Positions 16,691 through 24,457 of a stretch of DNA of 52,467 bases are shown in pieces. The first letter of the stretch is position 1; each line of letters opens with the position of its first letter. This DNA is from Lachnospiraceae bacterium. Lineage in GTDB: Bacteria; Bacillota; Clostridia; Lachnospirales; Lachnospiraceae. Location: contig JAILQK010000147.1 of the NCBI GenBank assembly GCA_024699045.1, positions 1 through 52,467 on the forward strand. The letters are read 5' to 3'. Below the pieces are notes generated by a model. That model searched no databases. It had not been told where the DNA came from and saw only the letters and a program-made list of their open reading frames with translations. A program made the translations under genes and the position numbers.

Positions 16691-17719
16691 TCATATCTCG
16701 AAGATCCAGCCCTTGGGGGCTTCGATACGTCCCATCTGGATGCCTGTAAGTGTATCATAAAGCTTAGTGATGACAGGTCCCATCTGGTCCATTCCTGAAG
16801 CAAATCTGATCTCATTTCCGTGATCATTAATACATCCGACAGGAGAAATAACAGCAGCGGTACCGCAAAGACCGCATTCGGTAAATGCGCCCGACTTGAC
16901 CTCTTCAAAGGTTATCTCTCTGTGGATGACCTTGATACCAAGATAGTCCTCCGCTACCGTCATAAGAGATCTTCTGGTAACAGAAGGCAGGATCGAATTT
17001 GAAAGGGGCGTTACCATATTTCCGTCGGTATCGATAAAGATGATATTAGCTCCGCCGGTTTCTTCGATCTTTGTGCGTGTGGCAGAATCAAGATATATGT
17101 TCTCCGCGAAGCCTTCTTTATGCGCGGTTACGATAGCATGAAGACTCATCGCATAATTAAGACCTGCCTTGATGTCTCCGGTTCCTCTGGGGGCCGAACG
17201 GTCAAAATCACTGATCTTGACGGTTATCGGCTTGACACCGCCTTTGAAATAAGGGCCTACAGGAGTCGTAAAGATCCTGAACTGATATTCATCTGCCGGC
17301 TTTACCCCGATCACGGGATTACTGCCGAACATAAACGGTCTGACATAGAGTGTTGCTCCCGAACCGAATGGAGGGACAAAATCTGCGTTCGCTCTCACCG
17401 TCTGGATAACGGCATCGACAAAACGATCTTTAGGGAACTCCGGCATTTCAAGCCTTTTGGCGGACTCTTCCATTCTTTCACCGTTCAGATCTATCCTGAA
17501 GGTAACGATGCGTCCGTCCTCGGTAGTATATGCCTTTAATCCCTCAAATACGGTCTGGGCATACTGAAAAACGCAGGCGCACTCATTAAGAGCAATGGTA
17601 TCATCGTCGGTCAGAGCTCCGGAATCCCATTTCCCGTCCTTAAAATTGGAAACATATCTTTTGTCCGTTTTGATATAGCCAAACCCAAGTTGGCTCCAGT
17701 CAATATCTTTCTTTGCCAT
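16691..17719 (-). CDS. ilvE: Branched-chain amino acid aminotransferase
   Basis: The 342-residue class IV PLP aminotransferase interconverts branched-chain amino acids and their 2-oxo acids. The PLP lysine should be K184 in 'GDIKAGLNYAMSLHA'. 'FEGLKAY' and 'GTAAVISPVG' are typical of the long bacterial form (about 340 residues). GAGGCG precedes the ATG. It lies 16 bp after tsf and is probably in the same transcript, which is an unusual neighbour for a translation operon. Confidence 0.95.
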   Translation of the reverse strand: MAKKDIDWSQLGFGYIKTDKRYVSNFKDGKWDSGALTDDDTIALNECACVFQYAQTVFEGLKAYTTEDGRIVTFRIDLNGERMEESAKRLEMPEFPKDRFVDAVIQTVRANADFVPPFGSGATLYVRPFMFGSNPVIGVKPADEYQFRIFTTPVGPYFKGGVKPITVKISDFDRSAPRGTGDIKAGLNYAMSLHAIVTAHKEGFAENIYLDSATRTKIEETGGANIIFIDTDGNMVTPLSNSILPSVTRRSLMTVAEDYLGIKVIHREITFEEVKSGAFTECGLCGTAAVISPVGCINDHGNEIRFASGMDQMGPVITKLYDTLTGIQMGRIEAPKGWIFEI

Positions 17720-17735
17720 TTTGATCGCCTCTTTT

Positions 17736-18686
17736 TTATTTGCCTGCTTCGGCTATCTGTTTTGCAACCTCAGCGGCATAATCCTCTTCTTTTTTCTCCA
17801 TTCCTTCACCGGTCTGGAATCTGACAAACTTCTTGATGTTGATCTTTGCATTGTTTGCCTTTGCGACTTCGTCAACATACTTCTGGACACTCTGTTTTCC
17901 GTCTTCGGCCTTTACATAGATCTGATCCACAAGGCAGATCTCCTTCATCTCCTTGTTGATACGTCCCATGATCATGCCTTCCTTAACCTTATCGGGTTTC
18001 GCGGCTTCCTTGGGATCGTTCTCGATCTGTGCCTTAAGTATCTCTTTTTCATGCTCGATATAGGAAGCCTCGATCTCAGAGGATCTGGTATATTTGGGAG
18101 AAAGTGCCGCAACCTGCATCGCAACGTTCTTGCCCATTTCCTTGACGGCATCATTGATGACGTCGGTTTCGATATCAACGAGGACACCGATCTTACCGCC
18201 GGCATGTATATATGTGGCTACAAAGCCTGCCGTTTCCTCAACTCTCTCGAATCTTCTGAGTCCGATGTTTTCGGATATATCCGAAACAGCCTGTTTCCTG
18301 GCATCTTCGACTGTGATCGAGGGATCCTTTGTCCACTTTTCCGCAAGAAAAGAATCCATATCCGTTGCCGTCGAATCCAAAGCCTGCTTTGCGACAGCAT
18401 TTACATAGTCCTTAAACTTATCCGTATTTGCAGCGAAATCAGTCTCGATATTGACCTCCACTACCGCGGCTTTTTTGCCGTCATCTGTAGCGCATGTAAG
18501 AGAAAGCCCCTCAACTGCGGTACGTCCGGCTTTCTTCTCTGCACCAGCAAGTCCCTTTTCACGAAGGAACTCTACTGCCTTATCCATATCTCCATCGGTA
18601 GCGGCAAGAGCCTTTTTGCAATCCATCATGCCGGCTCCGGTCATCTCGCGAAGCTGCTTAACTGTAGCTGCTGTTACCTGTGCCAT
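17736..18686 (-). CDS. tsf: Elongation factor Ts
   Basis: The 316-residue nucleotide exchange factor for EF-Tu. The N-terminal UBA-like segment has 'VKQLREMTGAGMMDCKKAL'. The core carries 'VEVNIETDFAANTDKFK', with the TDF motif that enters the EF-Tu nucleotide site. AGGAGG is positioned well before the ATG. rpsB ends 51 bp upstream, giving the standard rpsB-tsf pair. Confidence 0.98.
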   Translation of the reverse strand: MAQVTAATVKQLREMTGAGMMDCKKALAATDGDMDKAVEFLREKGLAGAEKKAGRTAVEGLSLTCATDDGKKAAVVEVNIETDFAANTDKFKDYVNAVAKQALDSTATDMDSFLAEKWTKDPSITVEDARKQAVSDISENIGLRRFERVEETAGFVATYIHAGGKIGVLVDIETDVINDAVKEMGKNVAMQVAALSPKYTRSSEIEASYIEHEKEILKAQIENDPKEAAKPDKVKEGMIMGRINKEMKEICLVDQIYVKAEDGKQSVQKYVDEVAKANNAKINIKKFVRFQTGEGMEKKEEDYAAEVAKQIAEAGK

Positions 18687-18737
18687 TGTATTATCCTCCT
18701 GTATTATCTGATACTTATGTACTATCTTAAACCGAAC

Positions 18738-19511
18738 TTATGCCTCGACATTATCCTCAGCGACTTCTTCAGCGCCTTCATCGGAGGCATCGTCTGAATC
18801 TTCCGCATCCTGCCCGACATCGCTTGCAGCGCCCTGCTTTGCTTCAACAACCGCATCAGCCATGCTTGAAACGATAAGCTTTACGGCTCTGATGGCATCA
18901 TCGTTTCCGGGGATCACATAATCAAGCTCCTCGGGATCGCAGTTGGTATCACAGATACCGATGATCGTTATGCCGAGCTTTCTGGCTTCTGCCACACAAA
19001 GATGCTCTTTCTTGGGATCGACTACGAAGATCGCATCGGGAGTACGTCTCATATCCTTGATACCGCCAAGATTCTTCTCGAGCTTGGCAAGCTCCTTCTG
19101 GAGCAGTGAAACTTCTTTTTTGGGAAGCTTTTCGAATGTTCCGTCCTCTTTCATGGCCTCGATATCCTTAAGCCTCTTGATCCTTGACTTTATGGTATCA
19201 AAGTTTGTGAGCATTCCTCCAAGCCATCTCTCATTGATATAGAACATACCGCAGCGTTCAGCCTCGGTCTTTATCGCTTCCTGAGCCTGTTTCTTTGTGC
19301 CTACAAAGAGGATCGTCCCTCCGTTAGCGGCAATATCACCTACGGCATTATATGCCTCATCTACAAGACCTACACTTTTTTGAAGGTCGATGATATAGAT
19401 ACCGTTTCTTTCCGTATAGATATACGGAGCCATTTTGGGGTTCCATCTCCTGGTCTGATGTCCGAAATGCACGCCGGCTTCCAGAAGCTGTTTCATAGAA
19501 ATAATACTCAT
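18738..19511 (-). CDS. rpsB: 30S ribosomal protein S2
   Basis: The S2 family starts '[19 protein letters not shown]', so I place the start at the ATG at 19511, which follows AAGGAGGA at 8 nt. An in-frame extension further upstream overlaps the leader and is not family-like. The 257-residue product has the S2 core with '[10 protein letters not shown]' and '[13 protein letters not shown]', and an acidic C-terminal tail after about residue 230, common in clostridial S2. It is transcribed from a strong promoter with a structured leader. Confidence 0.98.
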   Translation of the reverse strand: MSIISMKQLLEAGVHFGHQTRRWNPKMAPYIYTERNGIYIIDLQKSVGLVDEAYNAVGDIAANGGTILFVGTKKQAQEAIKTEAERCGMFYINERWLGGMLTNFDTIKSRIKRLKDIEAMKEDGTFEKLPKKEVSLLQKELAKLEKNLGGIKDMRRTPDAIFVVDPKKEHLCVAEARKLGITIIGICDTNCDPEELDYVIPGNDDAIRAVKLIVSSMADAVVEAKQGAASDVGQDAEDSDDASDEGAEEVAEDNVEA

Positions 19512-19636
19512 TGCAAAATTCCTCCTTTTTGGTTTTGCATCCGTATCCTTCGTCACACTCCAACCCCAAAGGGCACCAGCGAAGTGTCGTATCCGGATAC
19601 GTGTTTAATGGTTTCTGCACGGAGATCTCCGCGCAA
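19512..19636 (-). promoter_or_regulatory. Candidate structured leader of the rpsB-tsf mRNA
   Basis: The predicted 5' UTR is about 125 nt. The minus strand contains a perfect 14-bp palindrome CGTATCCGGATACG (19601-19588). About 40 nt downstream is a second GGATACG (19548-19542) that can pair with the first CGTATCC, next to CTTCG/CGAAG pairing. Between them ACACTT can pair with GAGTGT, and CCC-TTT-GGG forms an inner hairpin. The palindrome and the long-range helix exclude each other, and the long-range helix ends shortly before the AGGAGG site. This fits an autogenous S2-binding leader, but I cannot match it to a named family. Confidence 0.4.
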
Positions 19637-19642
19637 ATAAGA

Positions 19643-19671
19643 ACTATATCACAAAAACCGCGTAATAGCAA
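19643..19671 (-). promoter_or_regulatory. Sigma-A promoter of rpsB-tsf
   Basis: On the minus strand TTGCTA (19671-19666) is separated by exactly 17 nt from TATAGT (19648-19643), which is preceded by TG one base away, giving an extended -10. The start would be near 19636. It begins only 4 bp beyond the stop of the last fla/che-linked gene. No strong terminator separates them, so readthrough from the motility operon into rpsB is also possible. Confidence 0.75.
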
Positions 19672-19674
19672 CAG

Positions 19675-20517
19675 TTATTGCTTGGTAGTGAGTATCTCTC
19701 CCATCTGTTCTGCGGTGGATCCTTTAGGTATGGAATGTGAACCGACAACCAGTTTTCTGTCATATCCCGACAAAACCAGATAGGAATCAAACTGCCTGGC
19801 ATCATCGATAAGTCCTGCTTTGACCATTTTAACGGCAACCGAGGCGGAACTGTCTCCTGAGCTTACGTTTATAACGATAGCTTCTGCGTTACTCCCCGTA
19901 CCGGCATTTGTGTTGCCGGCAGTATTTCCTGTGGTGCTGCTGTTTGTGCTGCTTTTGGCATTGTCAGCGGTACTGCTGTTTGTGCTGCTCCTGTCATTGT
20001 CGGCGGTACTGCTGTTTGTGCTGCTTTTGGCATTGTCAGCGGTGCTGCTGTTTGTGCTGCTTTTGGCATTGTCAGCGGTGCTGCTGTTTGTGCCGGTCTT
20101 GGCCGTATCCGATCCGGTGCCTGCGGTTCCGGCTTTATTCTCTTTCTCGGACGCTACCGGAACGACGGGGGTTACATCTACGATCTCCCCGTTACTGCTT
20201 ACGGTCTTATTCCCGCTTATCTGTCCGTTGATACTGACGGCGCCTTTATCATCGGTCTGGGGGGCGGACACGGAAGAGGCTCCGGCCGTGATCCCTGGGG
20301 TTTGTTCATCCTTTGGAGCGGAATTATCCGCCAGCTCCTGCGCTTCCTTAAGGAGAAGGGCGTTTTCCGATATCATCCCAAGCTCTGAAGCTCTCGCTAT
20401 AACCTCTTCGTCGCTCATCTCCCCTTTTGCGCTGTTGGATGAAAGTGTCATGATGAGTGTAGTGACAAAGATCCCGAGTCCGAGACCCTTGAGATATGTC
20501 TTAAGGTTAGGCTTCAT
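19675..20517 (-). CDS. Membrane-anchored protein with Ser/Thr/Asn repeats and an MltG-like N-terminal-type domain
   Basis: I choose the ATG at 20517 (280 aa), because GGAGGTGA lies 5 nt before it. An N-terminal TM helix spans residues 9-28. A helical segment (34-65) and an extended low-complexity region follow, including four 12-residue repeats (143-190). The C-terminal domain (about 212-275: 'SSGDSSASVAVKMVKAGLI', 'LSGYDRKLVVGSHSIP', 'MGEIL') resembles the LysM-like domain at the N-terminus of MltG/YceG proteins. The catalytic transglycosylase domain is missing. It is probably extracytoplasmic with a flexible wall-spanning linker, perhaps binding peptidoglycan. It overlaps the upstream gene by 11 nt and is the last gene of the motility run. 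Confidence 0.75.
   Translation of the reverse strand: MKPNLKTYLKGLGLGIFVTTLIMTLSSNSAKGEMSDEEVIARASELGMISENALLLKEAQELADNSAPKDEQTPGITAGASSVSAPQTDDKGAVSINGQISGNKTVSSNGEIVDVTPVVPVASEKENKAGTAGTGSDTAKTGTNSSTADNAKSSTNSSTADNAKSSTNSSTADNDRSSTNSSTADNAKSSTNSSTTGNTAGNTNAGTGSNAEAIVINVSSGDSSASVAVKMVKAGLIDDARQFDSYLVLSGYDRKLVVGSHSIPKGSTAEQMGEILTTKQ
19948..20091 (-). repeat. Four tandem 36-bp coding repeats (12 aa)
   Basis: The unit is TNSSTADNAKSS at residues 143-154, 155-166, 167-178 and 179-190, followed by a partial diverged copy. The third unit has DR in place of AK. The DNA copies are almost identical, so length variation between strains is likely. Confidence 0.9.
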
Positions 20518-21196
20518 CCTCACCTCCGGCATCATTAAGGCTTATGGCAAGTCTGACTTCACCTACCCCGATCTTAAGCTTTTTGGCGATATCGATATCA
20601 GATATCCCCTGTTTGTGGAGCGACAGGATCTCCCTGCCGTAATTTCCGTTCACTACAGAAGCTGCCACATCATCCTGACCGGATTTTTTTACGCTGTTCT
20701 TTTCGGAACCATTCTTGGGGGCGGCAAACATTTTGGGAATGCGGATATTATCAGTGGTCTCACTCTTGTGGACAGGCTTCTTTGTTTCCTTGACCGAGCG
20801 TTCCATGTTTTCGTATTTTCTGATGGTGTTTTTCAGATCAGTGGTCTTGTCGTTGAGCATATCATACATAAAGACCACTTCCTTATGATTTCGTTCTATC
20901 TCATCGGTCACCGTCTTGCCGTATTCATTGATCGCCATTATCTTTTCATTGGTGACCTTTTCGAGAGATCTGGCAGAATTATCATATGCCAAAGAAACCT
21001 CCTCGTCCACTATATCCCTGACCCGGCGGGATACATCCTTGAGTTCGGCATTGGCTATTTCATCGATCTTGTCTTTGTATTCTTTCCTGAAACCTGCGGA
21101 ATCATAATTTCTGTCGTTTTTTCCTTCGGGCAGTATGAAACCGAGAGCAAAAATTACTGCTCCGGCTATCAGGAGCAGTATCTGTATGACTGTCAT
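20507..21196 (-). CDS. SwrB-position coiled-coil membrane protein (DUF6115-like)
   Basis: The 229-residue product has an N-terminal TM helix (about 4-22), a long charged helical region likely to be coiled coil (about 25-145), a polar linker, and a C-terminal helix-turn-helix-like segment (about 187-222: 'GREILSLHKQGISDIDIAKKL', then 'GVGEVRLAISL'). Its layout and its place between fliA and rpsB match SwrB/YlxL of Bacillus, a membrane protein that promotes flagellar export assembly. Sequence similarity to SwrB is not something I can show. The C-terminal part resembles the DUF6115 type. It overlaps the upstream gene by 4 nt. Confidence 0.75.
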   Translation of the reverse strand: MTVIQILLLIAGAVIFALGFILPEGKNDRNYDSAGFRKEYKDKIDEIANAELKDVSRRVRDIVDEEVSLAYDNSARSLEKVTNEKIMAINEYGKTVTDEIERNHKEVVFMYDMLNDKTTDLKNTIRKYENMERSVKETKKPVHKSETTDNIRIPKMFAAPKNGSEKNSVKKSGQDDVAASVVNGNYGREILSLHKQGISDIDIAKKLKIGVGEVRLAISLNDAGGEDEA

Positions 21197-21507
21197 ATCG
21201 AGATATTGAAGCCCCCTTGCTGCTTTTTAACGACTTTACCGAAGGAATCCCCCTTTTTACGCCGTTTTGCTCCACCGTCACCTGCATATTCATTACGGCT
21301 TCCGCCTGAAGCATCGGATTCGGATTCGGCGCCGTCGGCATTGTCCTTGGTACGCACCTGATTTACATGCTGATCCGCTTCCTGTTCAACTTCCGATGCA
21401 TTGTTCGCCTGGATGGCGGCGGCTTTCAGGTCATCCGACGCCTTTATGTTTGATACATCGGTAGTGGCCGAGATCATTCCGTTGAAAAAAACCGGTGATA
21501 TTGCCAT
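21193..21507 (-). CDS. Small flagellar-operon protein of unknown function (104 aa)
   Basis: The product begins 'MAISPVFFNGMISATTDVS' and ends with a basic patch (AKRRKKG) followed by 'KVVKKQQGGFNISI'. The middle is polar and predicted disordered, with no signal peptide or TM. I recall similar small proteins at this place in other Lachnospiraceae flagellar operons, with the same start (…NG..…T.DVS.IK) and end pattern (GSFDIKI-like), but they have no assigned role. It starts one base after fapA stops, with GGGGA as ribosome binding site, and overlaps the next gene by 4 nt. A cytosolic accessory or chaperone-like role would be a guess. Confidence 0.65.
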   Translation of the reverse strand: MAISPVFFNGMISATTDVSNIKASDDLKAAAIQANNASEVEQEADQHVNQVRTKDNADGAESESDASGGSRNEYAGDGGAKRRKKGDSFGKVVKKQQGGFNISI

Positions 21508-21508
21508 A

Positions 21509-23137
21509 TTAAATCCCCATCATGCGCACATCGGCGCCTTCTCTTCTGAATCTGCAGTAATGATATTCTTTTTTCAAGGTCAGATTGGCATCCGATACCA
21601 TGATATGAGTACCGGGGTAAGCCATTCCGGTTACGACAACTTCGGCTATCTTTTCATCATCAAATGAAAGCTCGATCATCTCAAGCTCATCGTTATTGCT
21701 CTGAAGCTTACTTTTCTGTGACTGAATCACTTTGTTCAGATCCTGCATTTTTTTTAGCTGTTCCGGAGGAAGCTTCTCTCCTCTCTTCAACCGTTCGACC
21801 GTAGCGAGCAGAACCGGTTCGGTTCTGGAAAGGGAGGCTCTTATCTCCTCGTTTTCTTTTATCAGGGCGATACGTTTTGCTTTGATCGCAGGATCTATCC
21901 CAACCTCCACGGATGTCGGAGCTCCCATATCGCTGCCTATCGTCTTTGCCTCGATCTTATTGCCTGCACGCGCAAAACCGCCGGTAATAAAACCTTTGCG
22001 GCCTTCAACTATGATGGAATCCTGTGCCGAGATCTTTGAATTGAGAACAAGCTCGGCATGAATAAGTCCGCCGGATTCTACTTCGGCAGAATTGATGTAT
22101 TTTGCGATCACGGAATGTCCGGCTTTGATCTTTCCCTTGTCCATTCCGTTTATACCCTTTGCCACGGTGACCTGACCACCCGCTTCCACCTCGGCTGCTT
22201 CGATCACGCCTTTTACCTCAACATCACCGGTGACCTTGACCTTATATCCGGTAGTGATATTGCCGTTGACCAGCAGGTTTCCGTCATACTCGATATCACC
22301 GGTGGATACATCGACATCCTTCAGCTCAAGAACATTTGATACAAAGACCATGCCCTCGGTGAGGCTGACATGACCATTGACATCGGAAGTAAGGACGCCG
22401 TCTTCGGAAAGCGTTGATCCTTTACTGTGTTTTATGGAAGCGGATTTTACCGGATTCGGCATTATCATCTCGCCAAACACATTATATCCCGGAGATCCGG
22501 GAACTTCTTTATGAAGCTTTGCCAGAACCTGACCTTCGGAGCAGGCTCTGACAGAATTAAGCGAATGAAAGTCAACGGAGCCGTCTTCGTTCTTTTTGGG
22601 CCTTGCAACGGGATCGGTGTCAAACATGTATTCTACGTAGCCGTCTTCTCCGCGTGTTACGGGAGTGCCGACGGCAAGGACATAATCGGTACAGTATTTC
22701 CTGTCGTTAAGGAAATCATTGATCTTGTCCATGTCGGGTTCGGCGGTGATCTGATTGTATTTGAGGTCTTTGGCTATCTCATCTGAAGTGATGGCGCCTC
22801 CGAGAACCGATTCTCCTTTGGGATTAAGAGAACCGTCACCCTTTGAAGGGGGATAAAAACGACATACGACCTCCATAAGATCGTCGGAAACGTTAAAGGT
22901 CATGAATTCATCTACCGGGCGGATCTTCTCGCTGTTGAGTTTGATCGTCTCTTCCTGATTTTTCTGAACTGTCCCCAATACGGAGATCCGATCAAAGCCG
23001 ATGCGCTTAGTCGCCAGATAATCTTCAAGCTCCCTCCCATTCAGAGGCTCGCCTTCTCCCACTGATGGAAACAGATGGAGAAAGGTCCCGTCAGGGTGGA
23101 TCTCAAGTTGAAAATAACCGTTCCTGTTATTACTCAT
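21509..23137 (-). CDS. FapA/DUF342 family protein
   Basis: The 542-residue product belongs to the DUF342 (flagellar assembly protein A) family. It has an N-terminal globular region (about 1-180), a long right-handed beta-helix-like repeat region (about 190-400, with 'GDVEVKGVIEAAEVEAGGQV' as an example) and a C-terminal coiled coil (about 420-480). The family has been linked to polar flagellar targeting and polysaccharide or cell-envelope functions, but its role in clostridia is not settled. The ATG at 23137 is preferred; GTG at 23143 is an alternative. It follows fliA by about 80 bp. Confidence 0.85.
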   Translation of the reverse strand: MSNNRNGYFQLEIHPDGTFLHLFPSVGEGEPLNGRELEDYLATKRIGFDRISVLGTVQKNQEETIKLNSEKIRPVDEFMTFNVSDDLMEVVCRFYPPSKGDGSLNPKGESVLGGAITSDEIAKDLKYNQITAEPDMDKINDFLNDRKYCTDYVLAVGTPVTRGEDGYVEYMFDTDPVARPKKNEDGSVDFHSLNSVRACSEGQVLAKLHKEVPGSPGYNVFGEMIMPNPVKSASIKHSKGSTLSEDGVLTSDVNGHVSLTEGMVFVSNVLELKDVDVSTGDIEYDGNLLVNGNITTGYKVKVTGDVEVKGVIEAAEVEAGGQVTVAKGINGMDKGKIKAGHSVIAKYINSAEVESGGLIHAELVLNSKISAQDSIIVEGRKGFITGGFARAGNKIEAKTIGSDMGAPTSVEVGIDPAIKAKRIALIKENEEIRASLSRTEPVLLATVERLKRGEKLPPEQLKKMQDLNKVIQSQKSKLQSNNDELEMIELSFDDEKIAEVVVTGMAYPGTHIMVSDANLTLKKEYHYCRFRREGADVRMMGI

Positions 23138-23218
23138 TCTCACACACTTTCAGCGATCACCGGATCTGGTTAACGGTATCCGCAATTTATATACCGGTAT
23201 CCGAAACGTTGACCAAAG

Positions 23219-23995
23219 TCAGGCGCCGGCCCCGAAAACGCCCATATATTTGCCAAGGCGGGTCTTCATCTTTGCCAGACCTTTTATATGGAGCTGGGAG
23301 ACTCTGGATTCGGATACCTCCAATATGTTGCTTATCTCCTTCAGGGTCAGTTCCTCGTAATAATAAAGGACAATGACCTTGCGTTCTTTTTCGGTAAGGA
23401 GCTCCAGCGCGTCTGCCAGAGTTTTCTTTAATTCTTTTTCTTCAAGTACTTCCTCGGGTCCGGGCTTTGTATCGGCTATGGTATCCCTGCCGCCGGTGCC
23501 GTCATCGGTGGAATTTTCATTGAATTCATCCAAAGACACGACATTCGTGATGGCCATCTGCGACTGCCAGTCGGCGTATTCATCACCGGTTATCCCAAGC
23601 TCCGCAGCGACTTTCTCATCGCTTGCCGATTCGCCTGTTTCGGATTCTATCTTTTTTATCGCGTCATCTATCTGACGCTGCTTCTGCCTTATAGTCCTCG
23701 GGATCCAGTCCATCTTTCGGATCTGATCCAATATCGCTCCGCGGATCCGGAGTGAGGCATAGGTCTCGAATTTTACGGCTTTGTCCGGGTTGAACTTATC
23801 TATGGCATCGATAAGTCCGAAGACACCATATCCGACAAGATCATCATATTCCACGTTGTATCCGAGATACATGGAGAGTCTGCCCGCCACAACTTTTACC
23901 AGAGGCGCATACTCAACTATGATCTTTTCACGAAGCTGTGGGGATCTCGTTTTACCGTATTCATCCCAAAGCTTCTGTCTTCCAGCATCATCCAT
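23219..23995 (-). CDS. fliA: Flagellar sigma factor (sigma-D/sigma-28)
   Basis: The 258-residue sigma factor lacks region 1. Region 2 is seen in 'DLVGYGVFGLIDAIDKFNPDK' in part and 'FETYASLRIRGAILDQIRKMDWIPR', the usual FliA signature. Region 3 follows. Region 4 has 'LTLKEISNILEVSESRVSQLH' as helix-turn-helix. It should direct late flagellar genes such as flagellin and be held by FlgM, neither of which lies in the window. Its place near the 3' end of the fla/che operon, before an SwrB-like gene, is as in Bacillus, where position affects the motile/sessile switch. Confidence 0.96.
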   Translation of the reverse strand: MDDAGRQKLWDEYGKTRSPQLREKIIVEYAPLVKVVAGRLSMYLGYNVEYDDLVGYGVFGLIDAIDKFNPDKAVKFETYASLRIRGAILDQIRKMDWIPRTIRQKQRQIDDAIKKIESETGESASDEKVAAELGITGDEYADWQSQMAITNVVSLDEFNENSTDDGTGGRDTIADTKPGPEEVLEEKELKKTLADALELLTEKERKVIVLYYYEELTLKEISNILEVSESRVSQLHIKGLAKMKTRLGKYMGVFGAGA

Positions 23996-24022
23996 ACGTT
24001 TCTGTCCTCGAACGGATCATAA

Positions 24023-24457
24023 TTATCCTCCCATACCGTCCATGGTTACGGAAGTATCCCCTGTTCCTTCTCCGGAACCGGCAGAATCTTCGCCTTCTCC
24101 GCTCTTTCCTTTTTGTATTACGTTCCCATCATCTCCAACGGTATCCGGATTCGGTATCTCGATCCGGTCAAGGAGCATTTTTATAAGCTCACCCGCAATA
24201 AAAAAAACAACCAGCCCGACCAGTATATATACCAATGACCTCTTAAATTCAACCTGTTGTATAAAGACATCGACCGTTATGACGATGCCTCCTGTCAGGG
24301 TGATCACAGCCGGTATCGGTTTGGTCTTAAGATGAAGGGGTTCGGGTTTTTTCTCAGTCCCATCCTTCGGATTGCTTCCGGGTTCTTCCACCCCGGTTTG
24401 TTCCGGTTCAGCCAGACTTGTAACGTTCAGCTCCTCGGACTGATTATCATCACTCAT
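24023..24457 (-). CDS. Small two-TM protein between cheD and fliA, unknown function
   Basis: The 144-residue product has an acidic, Pro-rich N-terminal tail (1-45), two hydrophobic segments (about 50-68 and 74-92) and a Gly/Ser/Asp-rich C-terminal tail ending in TMDGMGG. Both tails would face the same side, probably the cytoplasm. No motif is recognised. It overlaps cheD by 4 nt (ATGA) and is followed after 27 bp by fliA, so it is expressed with the chemotaxis genes. A link to chemoreceptor or sigma-D control is possible, but only by position. Confidence 0.65.
   Translation of the reverse strand: MSDDNQSEELNVTSLAEPEQTGVEEPGSNPKDGTEKKPEPLHLKTKPIPAVITLTGGIVITVDVFIQQVEFKRSLVYILVGLVVFFIAGELIKMLLDRIEIPNPDTVGDDGNVIQKGKSGEGEDSAGSGEGTGDTSVTMDGMGG

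Noticed and set aside
17721-18797. 358-codon plus-strand frame
   Set aside because: Antisense to tsf, which has full family motifs. The Cys/Leu-rich product has no ribosome binding site or family features.
19512-19556. N-terminal extension of rpsB
   Set aside because: S2 proteins begin at [10 protein letters not shown], the strong AGGAGG site fits the ATG at 19511, and the extension overlaps the structured leader.
19820-21361. Long open frame (513 codons) on the plus strand opposite the last motility genes
   Set aside because: It is antisense to three well-supported genes with coupled starts and Shine-Dalgarno sites. Its product is low-complexity Leu/Ser/Val from the repeat region.
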